From an uncultured SAR86 cluster bacterium (lineage in GTDB: Bacteria > Pseudomonadota > Gammaproteobacteria > Magnimaribacterales > AG-339-G14), in assembly GCA_902616715.1 (NCBI GenBank), contig CACMTR010000002.1, forward strand, positions 1-64,000: 64,000 bases of DNA. Reading direction: 5' to 3'. Positions 18,021-25,810 of this stretch are shown here, one piece after another. The translations under genes were made by a program, and so were the position numbers. Numbering within the stretch: position 1 is the first letter of the stretch; each line of letters begins with the position of its first letter. Under the pieces are notes generated by a model. The model did not search any database and had not been told where the DNA came from. It saw only the letters and a list, made by a program, of their open reading frames with translations.

Positions 18021-18731
18021 CTATTTTTCTCTGGTTAATAAAAATTGATCGTAGTCCATATGCATTGCCGACAAATCTGAATTATAGGTAATGGCATTGA
18101 TGCTTTTTTTAATCATTTGTGCAGGCAAAGCTGATTTAGAAGCATAAAATTCAGCCATTCTTTTAGCACCATCAGTGAGGTGTGAATTTTTACAAACTTC
18201 ATCATAAAATCCCCACTCTAATAACTTGGAAGCAGTTTCTTGTTCCCCACCAATAACTAACTTTTTAGCTTTAGCAGGCCCGACCAATCTTACTGCTAAA
18301 GGTAATCCAAACCAGTTTAAATTCATTCCCAAATTAATTTCTGGATATCCCAACAAAGCATCCTCTGCTGCGATCCTAAAATCACAAGCGGAAGCGAAGC
18401 AAGCTGCCCCGCCTAAGCAGTACCCATGGATCGCTGAAATAGTGATTTGGTTTATTTCGAGAAAAGACATAACAGCTGGCTTTCCAACATTTGATCGCCA
18501 AGCTTCTAACTTTGATTCAGGTAAATTATTTTCCTTGATGTCTGCCCCTGCAGAAAAATTTTTTCCTTCGCCTATATAGATAATCACTTTAGAATCATAG
18601 TCATCCTTAAGCGAATTATTGAAATCTGTAAGTTCTTTTAAAAGACCTTCGTTGAGGGCGTTCATAGAATCAGGTCGATTCAAATAAACCCAGCATATGT
18701 TTTCTTCTTTTTTAATTTTTAAAAATTCCAT
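18021..18731 (-). CDS. Enoyl-CoA hydratase/isomerase (crotonase) family protein
   Basis: A 236-residue crotonase, a little short for the family. The oxyanion segments FSAGADIKEN (about 59-68) and GYCLGGAACFASACD (about 103-117) are clear. The first rat-type catalytic Glu (GGGCE) is replaced by alanine, while the second (YPEINLG) is kept, so isomerase or other crotonase chemistry is possible. It is seven bases downstream of the nitroreductase gene and one base before the membrane hydrolase, in the same operon. Confidence 0.85.
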   Translation of the reverse strand: MEFLKIKKEENICWVYLNRPDSMNALNEGLLKELTDFNNSLKDDYDSKVIIYIGEGKNFSAGADIKENNLPESKLEAWRSNVGKPAVMSFLEINQITISAIHGYCLGGAACFASACDFRIAAEDALLGYPEINLGMNLNWFGLPLAVRLVGPAKAKKLVIGGEQETASKLLEWGFYDEVCKNSHLTDGAKRMAEFYASKSALPAQMIKKSINAITYNSDLSAMHMDYDQFLLTREK

Positions 18732-18738
18732 GTCGGAT

Positions 18739-19299
18739 TTACTCCCATTTGGTCACAAAATCTTTAGGGTTCATTTCAGGAATTTTTTTTTGCTTTCCAC
18801 TGGGTGTGCCAACATAAAGATAACCAATAACTTTTTGATTAGAAGACAAGTCAAGATATTCAGAAATCTTATCTTCAAGGGCAAATTTACCTGTACGCCA
18901 TACTCCAGCATATCCTAATGAATTCAGGGCTAATAAAATATTCTCTGCTGCTGCTGCAGTAGAAAACATTTGTTCTATTTCAGGCACTTTAGGGTGTTCT
19001 TTTATTTCGGTAACTAAAGCAATTATCATTGGCGCGCGAAATGGCGCAGCCTCATATTTCTTTAACGCTTCTTCGCTCAGATCTTCTACGTTCTCTTCAG
19101 CAAATTTTTTAAAAATTTTTGATAACTTTTCAAGTCCTCTTCCTGTAATTTCTATAAACCTTGAAGGTCTTTGCCAAGCATGATCTGGGGCTCTTAAGGC
19201 CGCCTTGTACACAAGTTCCATCTCTTCTGAACTAGGTATTGGTTCCGAGAGCTCTCTCGGAGAATTTCTCGACAAAATATTTTCTAATCCTTCATTCAT
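18739..19299 (-). CDS. Nitroreductase-family flavoprotein, YdjA-like
   Basis: A 186-residue FMN-dependent oxidoreductase of the small YdjA type. SRNSPRELSEPIP and AALRAPDHAWQRPSRFIEI at the N-terminus form the phosphate- and flavin-binding region, and LGYAGVWRTGKFA near 130-142 is the second conserved stretch. The physiological substrate of YdjA-type enzymes is unclear; they reduce nitro- or enone compounds in vitro. It is the first gene of the operon to 14239, facing away from the FAH-family gene 160 bases upstream. Confidence 0.85.
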   Translation of the reverse strand: MNEGLENILSRNSPRELSEPIPSSEEMELVYKAALRAPDHAWQRPSRFIEITGRGLEKLSKIFKKFAEENVEDLSEEALKKYEAAPFRAPMIIALVTEIKEHPKVPEIEQMFSTAAAAENILLALNSLGYAGVWRTGKFALEDKISEYLDLSSNQKVIGYLYVGTPSGKQKKIPEMNPKDFVTKWE

Positions 19300-19458
19300 A
19301 AAGAAATTATATTATCACGCTCAAAAAATTTATTATTTTGTTTTATTCCACTGTAATAAAAATATGCTTAAATATATCTAAAGGGTTTACCTTAGCTTTG
19401 TACAACCTTTATCGAGACTTTTTAGATCTCTTAAATCTATAATCATTGAGGAACAAAA

Positions 19459-20358
19459 ATGAGTTTTAAATTAGGAACAGTAGACGGCAAAGCCGTTCTA
19501 ATCAAGGATGATCACTATTTTGACGTGGCAAGCTTGTCAAACGGAGCAATCAGTTCTGATAGCGTAGAAGCGCTTAAATTTCAAACAAAGCTTAGCGAAC
19601 TATATGAAACTCTTTCTGAAAACAATGCCACCGGTAATTTATCTGAAGTTGAGCTTGGTAATCCTGTTCCCAAAAGTCCAAATTGTTATGCTGTAGGTTT
19701 AAATTACAGGAAGCATGCGGAAGAAAGCGGCATGGATATTCCCGAAGTACCTATGATTTTTACTAAACATACATCGTGTTTTGTTGGTCCTAAAGCTAAT
19801 ATAGAAATGAGAAGCGATTACGTAGATTGGGAAGTAGAATTGGTTGCGGTCATAGGAAAAGAGGGAAAAAACATCCCAAAAGAAAATGCTCTTGAACATG
19901 TCGCGGGTTTGTGTGTTGGTCAAGATATTTCTGATAGGCCAGCTCAATTCGCTACTACCCCAGCAATGTTTAACCTAGGAAAATCTTTTGATACTTATGG
20001 GCCAATGGGGCCTGCATTGGTTTCTCTAGACTTACTAGAGAATTGTGAAAGTTTAGATATTGAATGTAAATTGAATGGGGAGACAGTTCAGAAAAGTAAT
20101 ACGAGTGATCTTATCTTTAATATTTCTTCAATTATTTCTTATCTTTCAGAAATTGTTTCGCTTAATGTTGGTGACACCATATGGACTGGAACTCCCAGTG
20201 GAGTTGGAATCGCATCAGGAAAGTTTCTAAAAGATGGAGATATACTCACTTCTTCTATTGAAGGTTTGGGCTCAATGGAAAACAAATGTGTGCGCATATC
20301 TGATCACTCGAGAGCGAACATAGTTCCAGAATTTATGAAAGGTTTTTTAAAAGATTAA
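19459..20358 (+). CDS. Fumarylacetoacetate hydrolase-family protein
   Basis: A 299-residue FAH-fold enzyme. The catalytic-core signatures are GLNYRKHAEESG near residue 78, the metal-binding acidic pair in VDWEVELVAVIGKE near 122-135, AGLCVGQDISDR near 150 and IWTGTPSGVGIASGKFL near 240. Relatives hydrolyse or decarboxylate acylpyruvates in aromatic catabolism, or act as oxaloacetate decarboxylases. The start has a good GAGG site nine bases upstream. It is monocistronic; its stop overlaps the stop of the convergent MAPEG gene by four bases. Confidence 0.88.
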   Translation: MSFKLGTVDGKAVLIKDDHYFDVASLSNGAISSDSVEALKFQTKLSELYETLSENNATGNLSEVELGNPVPKSPNCYAVGLNYRKHAEESGMDIPEVPMIFTKHTSCFVGPKANIEMRSDYVDWEVELVAVIGKEGKNIPKENALEHVAGLCVGQDISDRPAQFATTPAMFNLGKSFDTYGPMGPALVSLDLLENCESLDIECKLNGETVQKSNTSDLIFNISSIISYLSEIVSLNVGDTIWTGTPSGVGIASGKFLKDGDILTSSIEGLGSMENKCVRISDHSRANIVPEFMKGFLKD

Positions 20359-20771
20359 AACCAAGAAGCTCTAACTAGTTCAAAACTGGCAAGAACTAAT
20401 AAAATCAAAAATCCTAAAAAGGTCAAAGACATTCCGCCTATTCTTAATATTGGGCTATGCAACATAAAACCAAAACCGATGCCGTGCATTAATCTGCCTA
20501 AGAAAAAAAACATTCCTGCTGCATGTAAATAAAAAGGATCTAACTTATTTAACTCGCAAAGAAATAATAAAATTAAAAATAAAGGCGCGTTTTCTATTAA
20601 ATTTCCATGAGCTCTTATTGCGCGTTGGAGCATTTCAGGATCTATTTGTCGATTGGGAGAATGCAAAAATTTTGTCACAGGGCTATTTCTTAAATCTAGC
20701 ACTCTAATAGTTAAAACTAGTGTAAAAAAAACTAATAAAATAGTGTAAATGAGTGTGATTTCTAAGCTCAT
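20355..20771 (-). CDS. MAPEG-family membrane protein
   Basis: A 138-residue four-helix protein. The signature RAIRAHGNLIENAPLFLIL (near residues 50-68) and GRLMHGIGF (near 92-100) match the bacterial YecN-like branch of MAPEG, which contains glutathione-dependent membrane enzymes. It is six bases after the saccharopine-dehydrogenase-like gene and its 3' end overlaps the end of the FAH-family gene on the other strand. Confidence 0.85.
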   Translation of the reverse strand: MSLEITLIYTILLVFFTLVLTIRVLDLRNSPVTKFLHSPNRQIDPEMLQRAIRAHGNLIENAPLFLILLFLCELNKLDPFYLHAAGMFFFLGRLMHGIGFGFMLHSPILRIGGMSLTFLGFLILLVLASFELVRASWF

Positions 20772-20777
20772 AAAGCT

Positions 20778-21947
20778 CTAACTTTCCTCATTAAAAGTTA
20801 ACCCCGCATTTGCCTCTAATCTAGAAATAAGGGCCTCTCCCATCGAAGCAGCTGGAGTGTAGATGCCTCCTTCAAGTTCTGTGCAATCTTGGAGTAAACA
20901 TAAAGCGCTCTCGGCAATCATCTTTGAGGTAGAGCCATATCCAGGATCCATATCCCCTGCCACCGAAATACTTAAAACCGAATCATCATCCAAATCAGCA
21001 CAGAATAAGACATCGTAATTTCCATTTTCTCTAGATTCCTTTGAAGGCCCCTCTCCAGGTTTAGGAGCATCCGCTAAAGGATTTGCTCCAGCGATTGCTT
21101 CAGCTGCTGCTTTGCCAGAGTCTCCAGGACCTTGAATCCACATTTCGTTGTAGCAAAAATCTTGCCCATATGCATGGTTCAATAAGGCATTTGAACGGTG
21201 AATGTTCTTGGTATTAATTGGCGCCATGAAAAAAGGAGAAACCCACGTTTCGAGTTTCTCATCGAATATTGGTTTTGAGTCATTCGGCTGTTGGGGACCC
21301 TGAAACCCATTGGCTAAAGAAAAGGGATTTCCCAGCACCTCGATCAATTCTGGTTTTTTCTTTAGTGAGGCCATTGTTGCTGTCAAAGAGGCTGCAGTAC
21401 CTCCAGAAAATTCTCCATTCATTGCTCTTACTCTGCCTCGAACATTTTTAGCAGGACTGCCCTGGGTTGCTTCAGCTTTTCTTTGCACTAAATAAACACC
21501 TAGGTCAAAAGGTATGCTGTCAAAACCACAAGAAAAAACAATTCTTGCGCCAGAGTCTTTTGCTTTCTGATCATGCTCCTGAATCATTTGATGCATCCAA
21601 GCTGGCTCTCCACAAAGATCAACATAATCTGTGCCAATTTCAGCGCAGGCTTTCAAAATATTTGACCCATACAATTGATACGGTCCAACGGTGGTCAAGA
21701 TACATTTTGATTGTTCAACCATACTGTCGACACTATCTTGATCATTACTATCCACAACTATTGCCTCGATTGATTCAGATAGTTTAAATGCCTCTTTAAC
21801 AGATTTAAGTTTTGCTTCGCTCCTGCCAGCTATAGCCCATTTCAGATTTTCTGCTTTCCCATAATTTGAGACCATGTAATCGACAACAAGCTTGCCTGTG
21901 TAGCCAGTTGCTCCATAAACAACAACGTCAAATTTCTTATCTCCCAT
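20778..21947 (-). CDS. Saccharopine dehydrogenase-like / trans-acting enoyl reductase-like protein
   Basis: A 389-residue protein with an N-terminal Rossmann fold (VVVYGATGYTGKLVVDY at about 8-24), the CILTTVGPYQLYG strand near 85 and DLCGEPAWMHQMI near 112. This is the pattern of the saccharopine-dehydrogenase-like family that includes mycobacterial trans-acting enoyl reductases and eukaryotic SCCPDH. The activity in gammaproteobacteria is unknown; a lipid substrate is possible given the neighbouring MAPEG gene. Confidence 0.85.
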   Translation of the reverse strand: MGDKKFDVVVYGATGYTGKLVVDYMVSNYGKAENLKWAIAGRSEAKLKSVKEAFKLSESIEAIVVDSNDQDSVDSMVEQSKCILTTVGPYQLYGSNILKACAEIGTDYVDLCGEPAWMHQMIQEHDQKAKDSGARIVFSCGFDSIPFDLGVYLVQRKAEATQGSPAKNVRGRVRAMNGEFSGGTAASLTATMASLKKKPELIEVLGNPFSLANGFQGPQQPNDSKPIFDEKLETWVSPFFMAPINTKNIHRSNALLNHAYGQDFCYNEMWIQGPGDSGKAAAEAIAGANPLADAPKPGEGPSKESRENGNYDVLFCADLDDDSVLSISVAGDMDPGYGSTSKMIAESALCLLQDCTELEGGIYTPAASMGEALISRLEANAGLTFNEES

Positions 21948-21990
21948 TTTTTTCTCCGATTAAAAACTAAAAAAGTTTAATTATTAAATT

Positions 21991-22386
21991 TTACTCGTGA
22001 CACTCACAATTAATTTCTTTGCAAATTTGATGATTTTTATAATGAGCAAACACTAAAAATATTGATCCTGCCAAAGTAAATAATCTTTCTCCTGTTTCGC
22101 CGTATAATGGTTCTCCAATAAAGACCGCCCCACAAAGAATCATCAAACCTATCAAACCAATAAGGAAATATAAAACCTGTCCATGATTTTTATAGCCAAG
22201 TATTAAAGCTAATAAACTAATAGGTATTGCAAAAAATAAAATTAAGTTATGAATGAATTCATTATCTATGGTGGTTGCAAAAATTCCTGAGGACAAAATT
22301 ACAAAAGATGGAACAAAAAAACAATGCACAACACATGCAAGCGATAAGCTGATTGCAAATTTGTCTGATCTTAGTTGAGCTTCCAT
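21991..22386 (-). CDS. MerC-domain membrane protein
   Basis: A 131-residue four-helix protein resembling MerC mercury transporters: DKFAISLSLACVVHCFFVP places a Cys and a His-Cys pair in the first helix, as in the family. The C-terminal tail HYKNHQICKEINCECHE is rich in Cys and His and could bind metal. No merR, merA, merT or merP is nearby, so a mercury role is not supported; many chromosomal MerC-domain proteins have no known function. It lies 43 bases upstream of the saccharopine-type gene on the same strand. Confidence 0.75.
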   Translation of the reverse strand: MEAQLRSDKFAISLSLACVVHCFFVPSFVILSSGIFATTIDNEFIHNLILFFAIPISLLALILGYKNHGQVLYFLIGLIGLMILCGAVFIGEPLYGETGERLFTLAGSIFLVFAHYKNHQICKEINCECHE

Positions 22387-22504
22387 AGATAAAAGTGGTT
22401 TTCAAGTCTAAAGAAAAATATACAACGTCGCAATAATAATGTGCTTAGCAAAAACATGAAGCTTAAGAAATAATAAAACAAAAACTTAAATAATTTTTCC
22501 TCCT

Positions 22505-22528
22505 TTGAAGTTTCAAGTTTAATATAAT
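22505..22528 (+). promoter_or_regulatory. Promoter -10 element with adjoining inverted repeat
   Basis: A perfect TATAAT lies at 22523-22528, placing the expected transcription start at about the GTG start codon of the SDR gene at 22535, so the mRNA may be leaderless. Just upstream, TTGAAGTTTCAA at 22505-22516 has TTGAA/TTCAA arms and could be an operator. No convincing -35 box at normal spacing was seen. Confidence 0.4.
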
Positions 22529-22534
22529 TCTATT

Positions 22535-23266
22535 GTGCAAGAAGATAGATCTGTATTAGTCCTGGGAGTAGGTCCTGAAGAAGGTTTAGGCGTTGCATTG
22601 TGTAAAGCTTTTGCTGCTGAAGGTTACTCTGTCTTTGGGTGTGGCCGAAGTGAAGAAAATATGGATGCTTTAAATAAGATAAAAACAGACAAGGGCAAAA
22701 TTACAGGTCTTGTTGGTGATGTAACAAAAGAAGAGGACGTTGAGAAAATCTTTGATGCAGTTGATAAAAACTCTAAAACTCTCAGCTCAGTTATTTATAA
22801 CGCTGGAAATAACAACGCTAAACCATTTCTTGAAATGGATTTACCCTTTTTTCAAGATCTTTGGGAGGTTTGTGCTAAAGGAGCCTTCCTAATTGCGCAA
22901 CAAGCCATTCCAAGGTTAGTGAATAACAAAGGCGGCTCTTTAATTTTTACAGGCGCTACAGCTTCCTTAAGATCAAAGCCTCCTTTTACAGCATTTGCTT
23001 CGGCTAAAAGTGCTGAAAGATCGCTTGCCCAGGGACTAGCGAAAGAATTTGGAAGCAAAGGAGTCCACGTAGCAAACGTAATCATAGATGGAATAATTGA
23101 TGGCGATAAAGTAAATCTTAGGTTTCCTGAATTTGCAGCAAGCAAAGGTGAAGACGGTAAATTAAATATTGCTCACATTGCTGACAATTTTTTAATGCTT
23201 CATAACCAAAAAAGAAGTACATGGTCTTTTGAGCTTGATTTGAGACCTTGGTCAGAATCTTGGTGA
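22535..23266 (+). CDS. Short-chain dehydrogenase/reductase family protein
   Basis: A 243-residue classical-type SDR. The cofactor motif reads GVGPEEGLG near residues 11-19, a variant of TGxxxGxG; YNAGNN near 88 matches the NNAG strand and FTGATASLR near 139 carries the usual Ser position as Thr/Ala. The catalytic YxxxK is replaced: the region reads FTAFASAKSAERS, with Phe where Tyr is expected and the Lys kept. It may therefore not be a normal dehydrogenase. The start is GTG, five residues before the first beta-strand, with no good ribosome site. Confidence 0.8.
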   Translation: MQEDRSVLVLGVGPEEGLGVALCKAFAAEGYSVFGCGRSEENMDALNKIKTDKGKITGLVGDVTKEEDVEKIFDAVDKNSKTLSSVIYNAGNNNAKPFLEMDLPFFQDLWEVCAKGAFLIAQQAIPRLVNNKGGSLIFTGATASLRSKPPFTAFASAKSAERSLAQGLAKEFGSKGVHVANVIIDGIIDGDKVNLRFPEFAASKGEDGKLNIAHIADNFLMLHNQKRSTWSFELDLRPWSESW

Positions 23267-23270
23267 TGCC

Positions 23271-23786
23271 TTATTTTTTTAAATAGAAAGTCTCAAAAGT
23301 TTCCCAATGCTCTATATTTTTATGAATTTTTACTAAACTTATTTTTTCCAAATAGATTTCATTGGGGATCACCAATTCTCTACATAAGTTTTTTTTTAAA
23401 TCTTCGTTAGCACTACCGTAAAATAAACTTATATGAGGAAAGTATTCTTTTGAGGCAAACCCAGCTTTTTCATCAATAGATTTCTTCAATGAATTCAATT
23501 CATCTGAATTTTCTACAACGAAAAACAGCGATTGAAAGTAATTTTCTTTGTAGCCAATACCGCTAAGTTTTAATTTTAATTTAGAAAACCTTTTACTTAA
23601 ATTCAAAAAATTTTTTCTATCATCACTTTCGTTGTAATTTATGGGTCCAGATAAAGTAAGGTGAACATCAAAATCGGGTCCTGAGAGTTTTTCATTTACT
23701 TTTGTTTTCTGAGACTCTACTAAATAAGCAGACTCTTGGTCGAACTCTCCCCAAACATAAAGTCCTTTTGATATTTCGGGATTCAA
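23271..23786 (-). CDS. 2H phosphoesterase-superfamily protein
   Basis: A 171-residue protein with the two H-x-T/S motifs that define the 2H superfamily: H42-L-T44 in VHLTLSG and H118-I-S120 in FPHISLFYG. Each is followed by a beta-strand, and the size matches cyclic phosphodiesterase-like members that open 1'',2''- or 2',3'-cyclic phosphates. The real substrate cannot be told. The only nearby start is the TTG at 23786, six bases after the stop of the dioxygenase gene, so the two are probably coupled. Confidence 0.75.
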   Translation of the reverse strand: MNPEISKGLYVWGEFDQESAYLVESQKTKVNEKLSGPDFDVHLTLSGPINYNESDDRKNFLNLSKRFSKLKLKLSGIGYKENYFQSLFFVVENSDELNSLKKSIDEKAGFASKEYFPHISLFYGSANEDLKKNLCRELVIPNEIYLEKISLVKIHKNIEHWETFETFYLKK

Positions 23787-23792
23787 ATCAAT

Positions 23793-24992
23793 TTATTTTC
23801 TAAATCTTTCGCCACGTTGCTTTGCAAGTTTGAAAGCAGCTTGAGTCTCTGCTTCAACTTCATCCTTTTGTTTTTGACGCAACTCTTCATATTCTTCAGA
23901 CCACCACCGACGAGTAACTTGAGGGAAAGTGCCCATACGATTTACACTCGCATTAGCTCCACGGTCGCGCCCAGATTCATAACCTGCTACCCCAACTAAA
24001 TCTGCTTTAGATTTTCCAAAAGGAATTAAGTCGCCTTCCATTTTGGGAATTAAAAAATATGGCATCGATACTCTTGTTTCTCCCCGAGGAATTAAAGTTG
24101 TATTCACTCGATGCAAAGTCGCTGAATACCTGCCCTCACTTAGATGCATTAAAGTGCCTCCAGTATTAACTATGACTGACCCAGGAATGACTGGTACATG
24201 ATAGTTACCAGGTGCCGTTCGACAGGTCACTGGGGCATCTATCCATTGTCCTTCTGCGGCAACGACTTGCAATCCAGGACGATCGTTTATTAATAACGCG
24301 ATAAAGGGCGGCCCATCTATGTGAGCACCAACGTTCTTGCTTGAAAATTTTTCATACTCTCGTTTGACGTTATCGCGGTCTTTTTTGTCATAAACTTCCA
24401 AACTAAAGTTATGATTTAAACTAGCAGCTAAATCTGGATCATGAAAATCAAAATATTCATGAAACGCTTCGATGTTTTCTCCTAATGACTCAACAATAGC
24501 TTCACCAAGTAAGTGTGTTAAATGATGATAACGTTTATTTAAGTCGTCAATTAGAGGTCTAAAACCTGGGAGATAGTCAGCATCAGGCCAAGTATTTGGA
24601 CCTCGAAATAATCTCCGATGAATAGGCTGGGTTTTATCATCATAATCACACAAAGGCTCCTGTTCGAAACTATATTGAAAAGCTTCTATCACTTGTCCAT
24701 ACCCACTATCCGCTGGAGTTGGCAAACTATAACCTCGGAAATAAGGAGTGTTGGAAATATGAGCTGTCTTTTTAACGTCCATAGGAGAATCAAAAAAACC
24801 TCTTACCTCTTTGAACGCTCTTTGTTGAAATTCATCTGTTAGACCAGGCGCATTGGTCAACACCATGAAGCCAAAATCTGATAATGCGTAGGTAAGATCT
24901 TTAAAAAACTTATCTGGGTTTTCGCTTCGATCCAGCCAATCAACTTTGGGTATTTCAAGCGCAGAACCTTGATGCATCAACTTTTCCTTCAT
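23793..24992 (-). CDS. Fe(II)/2-oxoglutarate-dependent oxygenase (isopenicillin-N-synthase-like)
   Basis: A 399-residue dioxygenase of the IPNS/plant 2-ODD type. The iron ligands are His224 and Asp226 (AHIDGPP) and His294 (ATLHRVN); the co-substrate RxS motif is Arg307-V-Ser309. The N-terminal DFGFMVLTN segment is typical. The C-terminus ends in a charged coiled helix (EEYEELRQKQKDEVEAE). It is longer than most family members. The substrate is unknown. It is first in a two-gene unit with the 2H phosphoesterase gene. Confidence 0.85.
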   Translation of the reverse strand: MKEKLMHQGSALEIPKVDWLDRSENPDKFFKDLTYALSDFGFMVLTNAPGLTDEFQQRAFKEVRGFFDSPMDVKKTAHISNTPYFRGYSLPTPADSGYGQVIEAFQYSFEQEPLCDYDDKTQPIHRRLFRGPNTWPDADYLPGFRPLIDDLNKRYHHLTHLLGEAIVESLGENIEAFHEYFDFHDPDLAASLNHNFSLEVYDKKDRDNVKREYEKFSSKNVGAHIDGPPFIALLINDRPGLQVVAAEGQWIDAPVTCRTAPGNYHVPVIPGSVIVNTGGTLMHLSEGRYSATLHRVNTTLIPRGETRVSMPYFLIPKMEGDLIPFGKSKADLVGVAGYESGRDRGANASVNRMGTFPQVTRRWWSEEYEELRQKQKDEVEAETQAAFKLAKQRGERFRK

Positions 24993-25038
24993 ACTTATTT
25001 CTTTAGATTATAAACATAAAGGATTTTTTCTAAAACTT

Positions 25039-25064
25039 AAGTTCAATATTGAATTTTTGAACTT
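25039..25064. promoter_or_regulatory. Nested inverted repeat in a divergent intergenic region
   Basis: AAGTTCAA (25039-25046) is matched by TTGAACTT (25057-25064), and inside lies the perfect 12-bp palindrome TTCAATATTGAA (25042-25053). The site is 47 bases upstream of the dioxygenase start and 116 upstream of the small secreted protein gene, a plausible operator for one or both. Nothing else is recognised in the 187-base gap. Confidence 0.35.
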
Positions 25065-25179
25065 GGATACTAAAATTTAACTAGTTGATTTGCTTAAGTA
25101 TCGGTTGTACCTGACAAGCTATAACCTTACAAGCTTAAGATGCCCATCATTTTATTAAAAACTTTAAACGGAAACACTT

Positions 25180-25542
25180 ATGAAAATATTTTTATTGATA
25201 TCCATGTTGATTTTTACTCCATTCAGCTTAGCCTCTTACCATGGCGAATCTACTCCTGAAGAAGCTCCCATGGGTGGGAACTCTGGCGGAGGATATGGCG
25301 GCGGTGGCGGCGCCATAGCAGGGATATTACTGGTAGTTGGTTTAGTTTACTTTTTGAACAGAGATACTGATACCGATGAAGTAGCCAATGAATTATTAAG
25401 TCAAAACACAAAAAAATTAAAAAAGTTTGAATTCAATTTTGAAACTAATGAAATGCAAAATGCTTCAGATATAGGTCCCCAAAATAATTTTGCACAACCT
25501 CAAAATAAATTACAGCTAAATTTAAAATACAATTTAAATTAA
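25180..25542 (+). CDS. Small exported glycine-rich protein of unknown function
   Basis: I do not recognise this 120-residue protein. It has a signal peptide (MKIFLLISMLIFTPFSLAS), a short acidic stretch, a glycine-rich linker (GGNSGGGYGGGGG, residues 32-44), a hydrophobic segment that could span the membrane (AIAGILLVVGLVYFL), and a polar 65-residue tail ending in alternating KLQLNLKYNLN. The ending resembles an amphipathic beta-strand. It is monocistronic and followed by a strong terminator. Confidence 0.65.
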   Translation: MKIFLLISMLIFTPFSLASYHGESTPEEAPMGGNSGGGYGGGGGAIAGILLVVGLVYFLNRDTDTDEVANELLSQNTKKLKKFEFNFETNEMQNASDIGPQNNFAQPQNKLQLNLKYNLN

Positions 25543-25547
25543 CAAAA

Positions 25548-25787
25548 TTAAAGAGGTTCTTTTGGAGCCTCTTTATTTTTTTGGTTTTTAAAATTTTTTA
25601 ACGCTTTCGACAGGTCATCCCAGTTAGCGAATAAACTTCCGAGAGCAAATATTGCTAACCCATGGTGAGAAGCAAAATCATCAAACTCATGAATACCCAA
25701 CTCTACAGATAATTCTAGAAGACATGAAATTAATAAAAGTCCGTAAACAAGTATTCCTAAAATCGGGTATTTTTTAAAATCTATCAT
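25548..25787 (-). CDS. Small membrane protein of unknown function
   Basis: A 79-residue protein with two hydrophobic segments (YPILGILVYGLLLISCLLELS and HHGLAIFALGSLFANW) and a lysine-rich tail. I do not recognise the family; HEFDDFASHHG could bind metal. Its ATG lies three bases after the stop of a sequence resembling the last codons of glmS (25791-25808), whose GTGGAG also provides the ribosome site. This suggests it once followed a glmS 3' end directly. Confidence 0.6.
   Translation of the reverse strand: MIDFKKYPILGILVYGLLLISCLLELSVELGIHEFDDFASHHGLAIFALGSLFANWDDLSKALKNFKNQKNKEAPKEPL
25550..25582 (+). terminator. Factor-independent terminator of the glycine-rich protein gene
   Basis: A 10-bp stem (25550-25559 pairing with 25565-25574, one G-T pair) with a five-base loop is followed by A and seven T residues on the plus strand. 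It lies eight bases after the stop of the plus-strand gene and covers the 3' end of the convergent minus-strand gene. Confidence 0.75.
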
Positions 25788-25790
25788 TAT

Positions 25791-25808
25791 TTACTCCACT
25801 GTCACTGA
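25791..25808 (-). repeat. Sequence matching the glmS 3' end (possible attachment-site half)
   Basis: Read on the minus strand this is TCAGTGACAGTGGAGTAA, encoding S-V-T-V-E-stop. The true glmS end at 27851-27868 is TCAGTCACGGTGGAGTAG, also S-V-T-V-E-stop. Fifteen of 18 bases match and all three differences are synonymous. It directly adjoins the 97-bp repeat that starts at 25811. Integration at the 3' end of glmS with displacement of the original end would produce this; a partly coincidental ribosome site (GGAG) is the alternative. Confidence 0.5.
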
Positions 25809-25810
25809 TT

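Noticed and set aside
18226-18579. A 117-codon plus-strand frame opposite the crotonase gene
   Set aside because: It lies wholly inside a convincing crotonase and shows no family features.
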